Notes: generated from the letters alone by a model not told the origin. A stretch of DNA of 64,000 bases from an uncultured Ruminococcus sp. (GCA_902780695.1 CACZGM010000010.1:1-64000), one strand, 5' to 3'. Positions 26,567 through 35,429 are shown, numbered from the stretch's first letter. Translations and numbers: made by a program.

Positions 26567-27370
26567 TTATTCTGTCTGTACCAACGCTTTATACATATCA
26601 CGGATACTCTGATATTCAAAGATGTTGTCTGTACTCCTGCCGTACTCCGCTTCAAGCATTTTCTTCTGCTTTGCCCTCTCGCGTGCTGACAGCTTATCTG
26701 AATTTATATGGGCTCCAGGGGTTCCGCAGGCAAGCGCAATTCCCATATCGGCATAAAAGTCGTTGCCCACCATCACGGTTTTCGCAGGATCAAGCGAGTG
26801 CTTTTTCAGTAGCTTTTCAAAAAATGTCGCTTCCGGCTTTTTCACACCGATGTCGGACGACAGGAAGATATCATCGAAATATTTTGCAAGGTCAAGCTGC
26901 TCTATCTCCGGTGTCGTGAACACAGCCTGCGCATTTGACAGCATGAACACTCCCTTGCCGCTGCCACGCAGATACTGCAGCAGCTCCGGAACTGCCGGGT
27001 ACAGCTTCATTCTGTGCCGCGAAAGCACACGGAAAGAGTTGGAAATGTAATATGCTATCTCTTCCGTACCTTTGCCTAAAGTATGCGCGGTCTTATGGGT
27101 ATGCTTCGCTTCAGACAGCAGCCGGGCAAACACTTTCTCCAGCTTTATCTCCGGTATGCGGCAGCCGGTCTCCGCGATCAGCCTGCGTTCTTCCTCTTTG
27201 CATAACCGTTTGTATTCCCTGCGCAATCCGGCGGCGGTATAATCCGCGCCATATACGGCATATATCTCTGCCATTTCCGACCAGAACGGAAGTTCTTCCT
27301 CATCGGTGCGCATTTCTATCAGTGTGCCGTAAAGGTCGAAAACGAAGTTGTTGTTTTCATTGATATTCAT
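26567..27370 (-). CDS. HAD superfamily hydrolase
   Basis: 267-residue HAD phosphatase with a large cap. Nucleophile motif FDLYGTLIE, motif II VFMLSNAQAV, motif III Lys in GVKKPEATFFEKL, and motif IV MVGNDFYADMG. Cytoplasmic. First gene of a likely pair with the small alpha/beta hydrolase. Confidence 0.87.
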   Translation of the reverse strand: MNINENNNFVFDLYGTLIEMRTDEEELPFWSEMAEIYAVYGADYTAAGLRREYKRLCKEEERRLIAETGCRIPEIKLEKVFARLLSEAKHTHKTAHTLGKGTEEIAYYISNSFRVLSRHRMKLYPAVPELLQYLRGSGKGVFMLSNAQAVFTTPEIEQLDLAKYFDDIFLSSDIGVKKPEATFFEKLLKKHSLDPAKTVMVGNDFYADMGIALACGTPGAHINSDKLSARERAKQKKMLEAEYGRSTDNIFEYQSIRDMYKALVQTE

Positions 27371-27499
27371 ATTCTAATACCTCAAATAAACTGCGGCGTT
27401 CCGGAAACATTCTTTACAGTTCACAGCATCTTTTCCTTTAATCCGTCTTTCTGAACCACGCAATCGCGGACAGGGACCCTTTCACAAAGTCCTCTCTGA

Positions 27500-28084
27500 T
27501 TACAGGTATTTTTCATTTGCGTGGGCATAATATATCACTTCCGGGCTGTATGACATTATATGGTCCCAATCGGCTTTCAGCTGTTCGTTGCTTTCGTAAG
27601 CCGCCAGATATTCAAAAGGCTCAAGGTCACCCACTACGCATATCCCTTCATCGAGTATCAGAGAAATACTGTCCGCGCTGTGGCTCGGTGTGCGGATGAT
27701 CTCACCGTCTATCCCAAGTTCTTTGAGGAATGACCGGCTGATTTCGGGAGTGATAATGCTTGCCGATGAAGCGTCTATCGGCTTGTATCCAAGCCGCGGT
27801 TCTCTGGCAAAAACAGCGTCGGAATAATGAACAGACTCTGCCTGCGAATCAACGAGAAGCAGTCTGACACCCTGTTCCATGAGCTGACTCACCAGCCCAA
27901 TATGATCGGGATGATAGTGCGTCGCAAGGATATAATCTATATCCTTTACCGTTATTCCGTTTTCTTTCAGGCTTTTGTAAAACATCGGAAGAGTACCGGC
28001 ATAATCGGTATCCACCAGAATGTTCTTGTTTTTTCCCCGCACAAAAAAGGTATTTGTGTTTCCGTATTTCAGCTTTATTATCAT
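27500..28084 (-). CDS. Metallo-beta-lactamase-fold hydrolase
   Basis: 194-residue MBL-fold protein. The metal motif HxHxDH is present as THYHPDHIG, with a third His in TPSHSADS and an acidic residue in CVVGDLEP. The protein is short, a single compact MBL domain. The function may be thioesterase, lactonase or another hydrolysis. It starts 4 bp after a small unknown gene ends, so they are co-transcribed. Confidence 0.83.
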   Translation of the reverse strand: MIIKLKYGNTNTFFVRGKNKNILVDTDYAGTLPMFYKSLKENGITVKDIDYILATHYHPDHIGLVSQLMEQGVRLLLVDSQAESVHYSDAVFAREPRLGYKPIDASSASIITPEISRSFLKELGIDGEIIRTPSHSADSISLILDEGICVVGDLEPFEYLAAYESNEQLKADWDHIMSYSPEVIYYAHANEKYL

Positions 28085-28088
28085 GTTC

Positions 28089-28445
28089 TTATATTCTATA
28101 CAGCAGATACTCTTCGGTTTCGCAGAAGTTTCTGATATTCTCCCTGTCCTTATCGGTCAGTTCCACGTCAGGGAATCTTGCGGCCAGTGAGCTTAAGTAG
28201 TAATATGCCGTGCTGTTTCTGTATGAAAACCCGTCACGGCCGTATTTCCCCTGTATCATATCATACATTCTCTGCAATTCCGCAGCAGTCGTGCATTCAG
28301 CAGCCTTCTTCACTGTTCCGGTATCTTTTCTTTTGGAATTATCAATGATCGCTTTCATCGTATTGACCGTCACAAACAGCCATTCTTCCGTATCTTCAAG
28401 CTGCACGGGCTTTGACTGTAATTTTTTCAGTATCCTGTCAAACAT
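28089..28445 (-). CDS. Hypothetical helical protein, 118 residues
   Basis: Unrecognised, charged, mostly helical soluble protein with no cysteine pairs in motif spacing and no membrane segment. A YYYLSSLAARFPDVELT segment suggests a helical hairpin. Co-transcribed with the MBL-fold gene. Confidence 0.55.
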   Translation of the reverse strand: MFDRILKKLQSKPVQLEDTEEWLFVTVNTMKAIIDNSKRKDTGTVKKAAECTTAAELQRMYDMIQGKYGRDGFSYRNSTAYYYLSSLAARFPDVELTDKDRENIRNFCETEEYLLYRI

Positions 28446-28640
28446 TTATATCTCTGCTCCGTTCCGTTTTCTATATCAGTATTATACATCAGCAACGGTA
28501 AATAGTCAACCGTTTGTCGGCAGAATGCAATATGATCGGTACAGATATCTTCTTCCGTTTTATCGGATAAGCAGATTGCTACAGATAAATTGAACCGGGG
28601 AAACAACCGTCACAGGAGCTGTTCTGATCTGAGCTCAAAG

Positions 28641-28672
28641 CAAAAAGCCGACCTCATCCGGTGAGATCGGCT
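28641..28672 (-). terminator. Terminator of the metal-regulator gene
   Basis: Minus strand: AGCCGATCTCA, 5-nt loop, TGAGGTCGGCT followed by TTTTG. It closes the operon ending with the DtxR/MntR-type gene. Confidence 0.85.
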
Positions 28673-28723
28673 CATTCGATATATGACAATTCACATTATC
28701 TGTCCCGGTATTATTGATTCTGC

Positions 28724-29104
28724 TCATGCCTTCTGTGTCATTTCCGCGCCGAAAAACTGCCGCAGCGCTTTGTAGCTTTCGTCGGACAGATTATGTTCCA
28801 GCCGGCAGGCGTCCTTCGCCGCAACTGTCTCATCAACATTCAGGAATGTCAGCATATCGGTCAGAAAGTTGAATCTGTCCTCTATATCACGAGCTTCGGC
28901 AATTCCCTTTTTGGTCAGAGAAACGCTGCCGTCGTCATAAGATATGACATATCCGCTGTCACGCAGCTCCCTTAACGCCACACAGACCGTAGGACGGGAA
29001 ACGTTCAGCTCCGCGGCGAGACTCACACCTTTAACGCGGCTTCCGGACGACCGGAGCCGGTATATCGTTTTGAGATAGTTTTCGATCTTTTCCCTTCCGA
29101 GCAA
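28724..29104 (-). CDS. DtxR/MntR-family metal-dependent repressor
   Basis: 126-residue winged-helix regulator. HTH segment LAAELNVSRPTVCVALRELRDSG, wing DDGSVSLTKKG, and a dimerisation/metal region with LEHNLSDESYKALRQFFG. It is shorter than typical MntR (about 142) and lacks the SH3-like third domain of DtxR, so it is MntR-like. It lies downstream of the metal ATPase genes. It probably binds the TTAGC-N4-GCTAA sites at 31.9 and 33.3 kb, repressing them when Mn or Fe is bound. Confidence 0.85.
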   Translation of the reverse strand: MLGREKIENYLKTIYRLRSSGSRVKGVSLAAELNVSRPTVCVALRELRDSGYVISYDDGSVSLTKKGIAEARDIEDRFNFLTDMLTFLNVDETVAAKDACRLEHNLSDESYKALRQFFGAEMTQKA

Positions 29105-29152
29105 ATCATCACCCCTTAGTATCAGCTTTTACTGTCTTTCCTGCGTATAATT

Positions 29153-29366
29153 TCATTTGCTGTTGACACAATCTTCAAATTCTGCAAACCACTTTTCCGG
29201 CTCGAAGAACAAAAGCTCCTCATGTCCGCGACAGGCTGAAGTACGAAAATGCCCCATTCTCCGCTATCGCAGGAAGTGTAACAAACAGCGGTTTGAACAC
29301 TATAACATCGTTCTTACCGATCTCATCAAAATGTTTTACATACACATTTTCATTAATTTCCCATGA
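29153..29366 (-). pseudogene. Possible frameshifted gene remnant between metal ATPase and regulator
   Basis: Two adjacent reading frames look protein-like but are not joined. One encodes KHFDEIGKNDVIVFKPLF and continues to a stop at about 29218. A second frame then encodes EELLFFEPEKWFAEFED before a stop at 29153-29155. A single indel would fuse them. I do not recognise the family, and chance is possible. Confidence 0.3.
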
Positions 29367-29403
29367 CCGGCCATTTCTTTTGTGCGGTACTGCCTATAAT
29401 ATT

Positions 29404-29484
29404 TCATTTGTGCCTGTATCCGGTCACGATCACCATAAACAAGCAGAATACCATTGCCCATGCCCAGAATTTATGTTGCTTCAT
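29404..29484 (-). CDS. 26-residue membrane microprotein (DUF6219-like)
   Basis: Short gene overlapping the 3' end of the ATPase gene by 14 bp. The product begins MKQHKFWAWAM, has a hydrophobic middle and ends GYRHK, giving a single membrane segment flanked by positive residues. Similar tiny proteins next to this ATPase type are known as DUF6219, by my recollection. It may be an accessory subunit of the pump. Confidence 0.5.
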   Translation of the reverse strand: MKQHKFWAWAMVFCLFMVIVTGYRHK

Positions 29485-31570
29485 CTTTATTTTCCTTCCC
29501 GAGATAATTTCTCATACTCGCAGCGCCTATAGCAATCGTCGATGAATTGTGCAGGAACGCCGATGTCGCGGGGGGCAGTATTCCGGCTGCTCCGAGAATG
29601 ATAAGCCCCAGATTGAAGCCGATTATCGTGCAGTAATTGCTGTGTATGCGCTTCATAAGTTCCGTACTTATTTTTCGCAGTGTCAGCAGACAATACAGAT
29701 CATCGGCGGAAATCGTGATATCCGCTATCTCCCGCGCTATAGCAGCACCTGTGCTTATAGCTATGCCCGCGTCCGCTTCCGAAAGTGCCGGAGAGTCATT
29801 CACACCGTCACCGATCATTATGACCCTGCGGCCCGCTGCGTGTTCTTTTCTGATAAATCCGGCCTTATCCTCCGGCAGGACTTCATAATAAAACTCATCG
29901 ACTCCGACCTTTGCCGCGACCGCTTCGGCAGTACGTTTGCTGTCTCCCGTCATCATCACGGTTTTGGATATGCCGAGCTTTTTCAGCCCCGATATAACAT
30001 CGGGAGCTTCCTTTCTCAGCGGGTCTTCTATGCAGATAACTGCAGCAAGTTTCCCGCCGACCGCAAGATACAGATGCGAATATTCGGAGGGCTGATCATT
30101 CAGCCTGTTTTCCTCACCGTCGGGGACAACAGCACCCTCGTCCTCGAATACAAAATGATAGCTGCCTATAACTGCTTTTCTGCCGTCTATCGAGCTTGAG
30201 ATCCCGTGCGCAACGACGTACTGCACAGCCGAATGCTTTTCCTCGTGCAGCAGGCCGCGCTTTGCGGCTTCATTCACAACAGCATTCGCTATCGAGTGGG
30301 GATAATGTTCTTCAAGGCACGCCGCAAGGCGGAGACATTCGCTTTCGTCACAGCCGCCGAATGTCACGATCTTTGCGACCCGCGGCTCGGCGTGAGTGAG
30401 CGTTCCGGTCTTGTCAAAAACAATTGTATCCGCTTCCGCTACGGCTTCAAGGAAGCGTCCGCCTTTGACGGTGATGCCGTGAGTGCTGCTTTCGCGCATT
30501 GCCGAAATTACCGAAACAGGCATTGCAAGTTTCAGTGCGCAGGAAAAATCCACCATAAGTATCGACATGGCTTTAGCGGTGTTTCGCGTAAGAAGATATA
30601 TGAGCAGAGTACCGCCGAGACTGTACGGCACCAGCTTGTCGGCAAGGTGCGCAGCCTTGCTCTCGGCTTCCGATTTCAGCTTTTCCGACTCCTCTATCAT
30701 CTTCACGATGCGGTCATATTTTCCGCTTCCGGAAGTCTTGTCAACACTGATAACGACGCAGCCGTCCTCGACTACAGTACCGGCATAGACATAACTTCCC
30801 GGCTTCTTGTGAACAGGCATGGATTCCCCTGTCATTGAAGCCTGATTGACCTCCGCTTCGCCGGATATCACTCTGCCGTCGAGCGGTATCATTCCTCCCG
30901 TGCGGACGATTATTTCATCTCCCGCCGAGACTGTGTTTATGGGAACAAGGACTTCCGAATCCGCGGTTTTCAGCCATACTCTGTCAACACCGAGTGACAT
31001 TGTTCTCGCAAGATCATCGACCGATCGCTTGTGTGTCCATTCTTCAAGCAGCTCTCCGACTTTCAGCAGGAACATCACAGATGAAGCGGTCTTTGTGTCG
31101 CGCCGTATCAGCGAAACAACAATTGCAGTCGCATCAAGTATCGCAACTTCGATTTTACGCTTTGCGATGCAGCGAAGCGCTTCAGCAACATATTTCAGCG
31201 ACTTTATCACTGCGATCGCGAACCGGACGGGCGCCGGAAGTATCAGCCTGCTCACGATCCGTCCGCATATCAGGAATATCAGTTTATCCTCAAATCTCCT
31301 GTCAAGCTCGCGGCTCGAATGTTCCGGTACGAGCGCGTTTGCGGCTTCGTCGCTGTATGAGAATCCCGCGAGTGCGTCTATAACCTCGGAACGCTTTCCG
31401 CTGTATTTTATCACAGCGTCGCACGTTCTGTCGAATACCTTTACTGCTGTAACGAACTGCTTTGAGCGCAGGTATATTTCAAGAATATCAGCCTGTCTGA
31501 AAGTCATTCGGGACTGCAGAATATGTACTCTCAGCCGCCCGCGCGATTCATGCAGTATACGGCAATTCAT
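29471..31570 (-). CDS. Heavy-metal P1B-type ATPase with atypical SCALK membrane motif
   Basis: 699-residue metal-exporting P-type ATPase. Actuator TGES at 247-250, phosphorylation site DKTGT with Asp386, a PHSIA (HP-locus) motif, and hinge GDGVNDSPAL. The usual transmembrane CPC/SPC motif is replaced by DFSCALKLAMP (341-351), without the central proline. The N-terminus has no CxxC metal-binding domain but a divergent ferredoxin-like domain. The adjacent DtxR/MntR regulator points to Mn or Fe, not Cu. It overlaps the DUF6110 gene by 4 bp. Confidence 0.88.
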   Translation of the reverse strand: MNCRILHESRGRLRVHILQSRMTFRQADILEIYLRSKQFVTAVKVFDRTCDAVIKYSGKRSEVIDALAGFSYSDEAANALVPEHSSRELDRRFEDKLIFLICGRIVSRLILPAPVRFAIAVIKSLKYVAEALRCIAKRKIEVAILDATAIVVSLIRRDTKTASSVMFLLKVGELLEEWTHKRSVDDLARTMSLGVDRVWLKTADSEVLVPINTVSAGDEIIVRTGGMIPLDGRVISGEAEVNQASMTGESMPVHKKPGSYVYAGTVVEDGCVVISVDKTSGSGKYDRIVKMIEESEKLKSEAESKAAHLADKLVPYSLGGTLLIYLLTRNTAKAMSILMVDFSCALKLAMPVSVISAMRESSTHGITVKGGRFLEAVAEADTIVFDKTGTLTHAEPRVAKIVTFGGCDESECLRLAACLEEHYPHSIANAVVNEAAKRGLLHEEKHSAVQYVVAHGISSSIDGRKAVIGSYHFVFEDEGAVVPDGEENRLNDQPSEYSHLYLAVGGKLAAVICIEDPLRKEAPDVISGLKKLGISKTVMMTGDSKRTAEAVAAKVGVDEFYYEVLPEDKAGFIRKEHAAGRRVIMIGDGVNDSPALSEADAGIAISTGAAIAREIADITISADDLYCLLTLRKISTELMKRIHSNYCTIIGFNLGLIILGAAGILPPATSAFLHNSSTIAIGAASMRNYLGKENKDEAT

Positions 31571-31848
31571 GCTTCATCAGCGGGAGTCGCACTCTCGCTC
31601 TCGTCCTCGATGACATCATCGGTTTCCGCGTCTCGCTTTTCGTTGATATCATGCGCATCCGCAAGAATATCCCCGCAGCCCTCACGCACCTTTGTCGCCT
31701 GAGTCATAACACAGTCCTTCGCGCGAATGACCGCCGCTGTCGTGTGAGCATAGATCTTCTTCGCCTCTTTTGACGAGAGGATCTTCACCCCTGCTGTTCC
31801 GATAAGAAAACCTCCCGCAAGCAATGCGATGTTCTTTAATGCACTCAT
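31567..31848 (-). CDS. DUF6110 small membrane-anchored protein
   Basis: 93-residue protein with one N-terminal membrane segment (IALLAGGFLIGTAGVKIL), followed by a SSKEAKKIYAHTTAAV helix and an acidic tail. It matches DUF6110, which accompanies P-type metal ATPases. The 4-bp overlap with the ATPase gene supports a pump accessory role. First gene of the metal-regulated operon. Confidence 0.75.
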   Translation of the reverse strand: MSALKNIALLAGGFLIGTAGVKILSSKEAKKIYAHTTAAVIRAKDCVMTQATKVREGCGDILADAHDINEKRDAETDDVIEDESESATPADEA

Positions 31849-31878
31849 TTTTCATTCTTCCTTTCAGCATATTATGGC

Positions 31879-31921
31879 ATTAGCGCCAGCTAACCGCTGC
31901 GCGTTGTTAGTCGCGTCTAAC
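31879..31921 (-). promoter_or_regulatory. Twin operators for the metal repressor upstream of DUF6110-ATPase
   Basis: Two inverted repeats: TTAGC-GCCA-GCTAA (31880-31893) and GTTAG-TCGCGT-CTAAC (31906-31921). Both lie just downstream of the -10, where a bound repressor would block transcription. Confidence 0.75.
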
Positions 31922-31929
31922 CCATATAT

Positions 31930-31958
31930 AATATACTACTGTTTTCAAAAAAAGTCAA
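31930..31958 (-). promoter_or_regulatory. Promoter of the DUF6110-metal ATPase operon
   Basis: Minus-strand TTGACT (31953-31958), 17 bp, TATATT (31930-31935). Confidence 0.82.
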
Positions 31959-32033
31959 GGTTTTTTTACACAAACAAAATCCCTCCGACAAAAATTCGGC
32001 GGAGGAACTTTGTGAAAAGAAACGGATCTGGTA

Positions 32034-32645
32034 TTACATAAATAATGCAAGGCCGAGAAAAGTCAGTGCGCCCGCGATATTTCCGGCGCCGACTATCCTA
32101 AACGGAGAAAGAACGATATAGAAGATCACTGTATTGAATACACACACCCATACCGGGGCTGTCGTACCGCCCGTAACTACCGCAGCAAACAGCGTTACGG
32201 AAGCCATGATAAGACCCACATAGCAGGCAACCATTGTGACAGATGTCTTCTTGAAAAAGTCGAGTACCGTGACACGAGCTTCTTCCGTTCTTCCGAACCT
32301 GATGTAGAACCATTCGATCAGTCCGCAGATAATATGGTGTGCGACTCCGGAAGCAAGATAAATTACCGTACCTGCAGCCATGACCATAGCACAGGTAGGT
32401 GCTGCTGTACGAATATTATCCGCTATCGCAAAATATCCGCAGGCCTGCATCATAAGCGCGGGTATTCCCCATAGCATCGAGTTTATCTGTCTGCTCGTAT
32501 TCATATTTTCAAACCGCGCGGACAGCTTATTATTGTCTTTCAGATCGGCAAGTCCGAAGCGCCCGTTCGGTGTATATGTTATGATATTGTCGCAGACACA
32601 GCAGAGTATATGACCGAGCATTGCAATAATCAACATTATTTTCAT
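32034..32645 (-). CDS. Multi-pass membrane protein, metal-regulon member
   Basis: 203-residue protein with about six hydrophobic segments and a few intramembrane His/Cys residues (SGVAHHIICG, LGHILCCVCDN), possible metal or heme ligands. I recall similar DUF6796-type proteins but am unsure. It is the second gene behind the operator-controlled promoter at 33.3 kb, so it is likely metal-regulated with the ATPase. Confidence 0.65.
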   Translation of the reverse strand: MKIMLIIAMLGHILCCVCDNIITYTPNGRFGLADLKDNNKLSARFENMNTSRQINSMLWGIPALMMQACGYFAIADNIRTAAPTCAMVMAAGTVIYLASGVAHHIICGLIEWFYIRFGRTEEARVTVLDFFKKTSVTMVACYVGLIMASVTLFAAVVTGGTTAPVWVCVFNTVIFYIVLSPFRIVGAGNIAGALTFLGLALFM

Positions 32646-32655
32646 ACGATCTGCC

Positions 32656-33144
32656 TCACTTTATAAATATCATCATTACAGCGGAAATTATCGCAGCCAA
32701 TACAGGATAACCGACAAGTGTGAAAACCCATTTGATAACAATAGGTTTTCCGCTGATATACGGTTTGAGATCTTCGGTTCCGGGAATATCCCACGCTTTG
32801 GTTTTTCCGACCCAGTACCAATCAATGAAAATGCGGTCGAACAGCCCCTCCATAAGCGAAATAACGCTTATCTGCCAGAACGGTTCCCAGAAGCCGTGCG
32901 CACCGTTTACATAATAGACGGATAATATGATGAGCACCAGCAGCGGTATCAGACCGGCGAGTTTGAATATTATTGCGTTCTTTTTTATTTTTTCGGCAGT
33001 GGTAAGCCCGAGCTCTGTCACGCGTTCCTGTACATCCCTTTCATACAGATGTACCGCACCGACTGCGCCGTTCGATATCCCGACAACACATAGGATAAGA
33101 AGTATAAAGCACGCTCCTATGCCTTCAATAATAACTGCACCCAT
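32656..33144 (-). CDS. Membrane protein, first gene of the second metal-regulated operon
   Basis: 162 residues with four hydrophobic segments (about 5-25, 58-78, 90-110 and 135-158). It has a cytoplasmic NGAVGAVHLYERDVQERV helix and an aromatic DRIFIDWYWVGKTKAWDIPG segment between helices. No family recognised with certainty. I start at ATG 33144 (AAAGGAGGAAAAC upstream), not 33 bp earlier. Preceded by a consensus promoter with a repressor palindrome, so expression should respond to the same metal. Confidence 0.65.
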   Translation of the reverse strand: MGAVIIEGIGACFILLILCVVGISNGAVGAVHLYERDVQERVTELGLTTAEKIKKNAIIFKLAGLIPLLVLIILSVYYVNGAHGFWEPFWQISVISLMEGLFDRIFIDWYWVGKTKAWDIPGTEDLKPYISGKPIVIKWVFTLVGYPVLAAIISAVMMIFIK

Positions 33145-33258
33145 TCTGTTTTCCTCCTTTATACCACGGTAAGCCATACCGCGAGATTTATAAAAGACAC
33201 AAGATTCATATCACATTGAAAAAAAGCAAGTAATATAACAAGATATCTTTCCTGTGCT

Positions 33259-33274
33259 GTTAGCGCTTGCTAAC
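33259..33274 (-). promoter_or_regulatory. Metal-repressor operator upstream of 33144
   Basis: Perfect palindrome GTTAGC-GCTT-GCTAAC, matching the sites at 31.9 kb and again just downstream of the -10. Confidence 0.78.
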
Positions 33275-33282
33275 CCGCAAAC

Positions 33283-33311
33283 ATTATAACACAAACCTTT
33301 TTTATTTTCAA
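33283..33311 (-). promoter_or_regulatory. Promoter of the membrane-protein pair
   Basis: Minus-strand TTGAAA (33306-33311), 17 bp, TATAAT (33283-33288). Confidence 0.85.
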
Positions 33312-33435
33312 GTGGTTTTGAGAAATAATCTGTAGAGCTACAATAGATATTGGAAAAATAATATATCTCTCCTTGACTTCTTCAATTCCCCGCTTTTCAC
33401 CTCACTTGAACAAGAAATGGAATAAAAACCTCGTT

Positions 33436-33508
33436 CAATTTTCATCAAACTTGAACCAGTGACATCTTGATTAACAGTCAAGCGCTCTACCACGCTAACG
33501 ACTTTGCA
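33436..33508 (-). pseudogene. tRNA-Asn(GTT)-like remnant
   Basis: Minus strand shows a D-loop (GTGGTAGAGCG), a perfect anticodon arm CTTGA-CTGTTAA-TCAAG with anticodon GTT, and a T-loop-like CTGGTTCAAGT. The D-stem is shortened, the T-stem pairs poorly, and the acceptor ends do not match, so it is probably nonfunctional. It lies beside a serine recombinase gene and may mark an old integration site. The rest of the 33145-33605 gap is AT-rich noncoding, with a small AGCC/GGCT hairpin near 33571-33586. Confidence 0.4.
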
Positions 33509-33605
33509 ATAATTTTTGCAGATTTTTCGATAGCGGTCGAACGCGTAACGTTAAATAAATCCTTTTGTAAAGCCTGTTTACGGGCTTTTTGTTTTGTGCG
33601 GTATC

Positions 33606-35252
33606 TTATGCAATTATGATGCGACCCGACGTAATCGTCGCCCAATTGTCACAGAACATTTTGTAATCTTCATTGAGAATTATCGTCAGCTTGTAATCTT
33701 TATGGATCTCAATTTTTGTCACCAATTGCGAAATGACCATCTTTTTCTGTTCAAGATTTAAGGTATCAAACGACCTTGCCCATCTCACGAAACGCTCATA
33801 AACAGGGCGAATGCGGTCTATTGACATCTTCTTGCAATTCAGCTCATTCTGCAGCTGTTCGATCTGTTCCTTTATGTTGACTATCTTATTTTCGACAGTC
33901 TTTATTGCTGTCGTAAGCTGTTCTGTGGTGTAAACGCCTTCACCCCCCAGTGTCGCACCAATCTCGTCCTGCAATTTCATAAGCTGATTCGAGCTTTTAT
34001 CAAGTTCGAGATTGAGCATTGTCTGCTGCGCCCGATAACTTGCGGATTCCTTAGCAAAGTTCTTCATAAGTCCGTCCGTATCCGGTGCATCTTTTATATC
34101 TTCGAACATTTTTCGGATATACCCGACAACAGCATCATCGACACGCTCCGCAACATAAGTGCTCTGTCCGTCGCACTTGCACAAGCCTCTGCTCTTATGG
34201 TAGCACAGATACTTTAACTGCGACCTGTCATAAACAGAGCCGTCCTTGCGGGTATAGTGTTCACGGTAAACTAACGACGTCAGTCTCCCACCGCAATGCC
34301 CACAGAACATAATTCCCGATAATAAGTTCTTGCTCTTGGTCTGACGTGCTATTGTACGTTTTCCGTCAAACTCTTTCGATCTTTGATCAAGAATAAACTG
34401 CGCCTGCTCAAAAGTCTCCTCATCGATTATTTGCAGCTCCGGTATGTGCGGCAAATCTTGATTGGAGTTCCGGGCATATCCCAAATTCATTTTATTGCGA
34501 AGTATACGTATAACATTCGCAGACTGGAATTCGGAACCGCTATGGGTACGCAAACCATGCTCGTTAAGATACATCGCCAATTTGTAGGAGCCGCAGCCTT
34601 CGTCGATCGTTTTCTGATAAAGGATCCTGACCCACTCGGCTTCCGTAGGCTCGACTGCAAGATCAAGCACTTCCCTGCCCTTCTTGTTGAGCCTGCCATT
34701 CCTTACGGTGCAATATCCGAAAGGTACAAGTCCGCCTGTGTACACGCCCTCCGCAGAAAGCTGCTGCATACGTGTTTTAATTCGTATCGACGTTTTCTCG
34801 CTTTCGCCGGAGGCTTGCCAGAACCGAATATAGTTCATCAGCTTATCGACGTGATTCTCAAAGCGCTGCTCGCCCTCTTGTGTACTCCAGACTTGGATAC
34901 CGTGCTTGACAAACCATTCGACCACAAACGGCGTTTCATCGTCGATACGCCCTATTCTGTCGAACATGAAAACAAGCAAAATCTGGAACTCCCCTCTGAT
35001 CGCGGCAGCTTTCAGATCTTGAATTGCATCGCGGTTCTCGGCGGACACCTTAAATCCGGAAACACCTTTTTCGAGAAACTCCTTGCCGATGATCCACCCC
35101 TGCTGGGCTGCAAACTCGCGACATTCCTCTTTCTGCATAGGAATGTCGTTTTTCGTTTTATCTACCTGCCCTACCGTCGAGACACGGTACAGGCAGTAAG
35201 CTATCGGCTTGTGTGTAGCAGTAATGCTGTTGTTATAATTTGTATTTTTCAT
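33606..35252 (-). CDS. Large serine recombinase (site-specific integrase)
   Basis: 548-residue large serine recombinase of the TndX/phiC31 class, for integration and excision of a mobile element. Catalytic Ser25 in LYRVSTVGQ. The resolvase domain spans 15-165 with FMFDRIGR, then the recombinase domain with VPFGYC, a zinc ribbon CGHCGGRLTS, and a C-terminal coiled coil near 440-490. Start ATG 35252 has an ATGGAGG ribosome site 5 bp upstream. Different from the second recombinase at 48-50 kb. Confidence 0.93.
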   Translation of the reverse strand: MKNTNYNNSITATHKPIAYCLYRVSTVGQVDKTKNDIPMQKEECREFAAQQGWIIGKEFLEKGVSGFKVSAENRDAIQDLKAAAIRGEFQILLVFMFDRIGRIDDETPFVVEWFVKHGIQVWSTQEGEQRFENHVDKLMNYIRFWQASGESEKTSIRIKTRMQQLSAEGVYTGGLVPFGYCTVRNGRLNKKGREVLDLAVEPTEAEWVRILYQKTIDEGCGSYKLAMYLNEHGLRTHSGSEFQSANVIRILRNKMNLGYARNSNQDLPHIPELQIIDEETFEQAQFILDQRSKEFDGKRTIARQTKSKNLLSGIMFCGHCGGRLTSLVYREHYTRKDGSVYDRSQLKYLCYHKSRGLCKCDGQSTYVAERVDDAVVGYIRKMFEDIKDAPDTDGLMKNFAKESASYRAQQTMLNLELDKSSNQLMKLQDEIGATLGGEGVYTTEQLTTAIKTVENKIVNIKEQIEQLQNELNCKKMSIDRIRPVYERFVRWARSFDTLNLEQKKMVISQLVTKIEIHKDYKLTIILNEDYKMFCDNWATITSGRIIIA

Positions 35253-35297
35253 TTTAACCTCCATTGTCATGATACAACGGAGCAAATGAAATCTCAA

Positions 35298-35326
35298 ATT
35301 GTCGCTGGTTCTTGTTCAGTTGTCAA
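35298..35326 (-). promoter_or_regulatory. Possible promoter of the serine recombinase
   Basis: Minus-strand TTGACA (35321-35326), 17 bp, GACAAT (35298-35303). The -10 is weak. Confidence 0.5.
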
Positions 35327-35429
35327 GGAACTATTTTTATTTAGCTCAAATCGGTTGTCACGCTTTACCACATGATAACATATTTCGTGTCAAAAGTCAA
35401 GATTTCGGAAGTCAATGTCAGGGGTACGC

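Noticed and set aside
29405..29407. A further 23-residue frame starting MKYYRQYRTKEM after the microprotein
   Set aside because: No ribosome site and no recognisable pattern; it may be chance.
33571..33592. AGCC...GGCT hairpin as the terminator of the recombinase gene
   Set aside because: The T-run is on the plus-strand side, the wrong orientation for the minus-strand gene.
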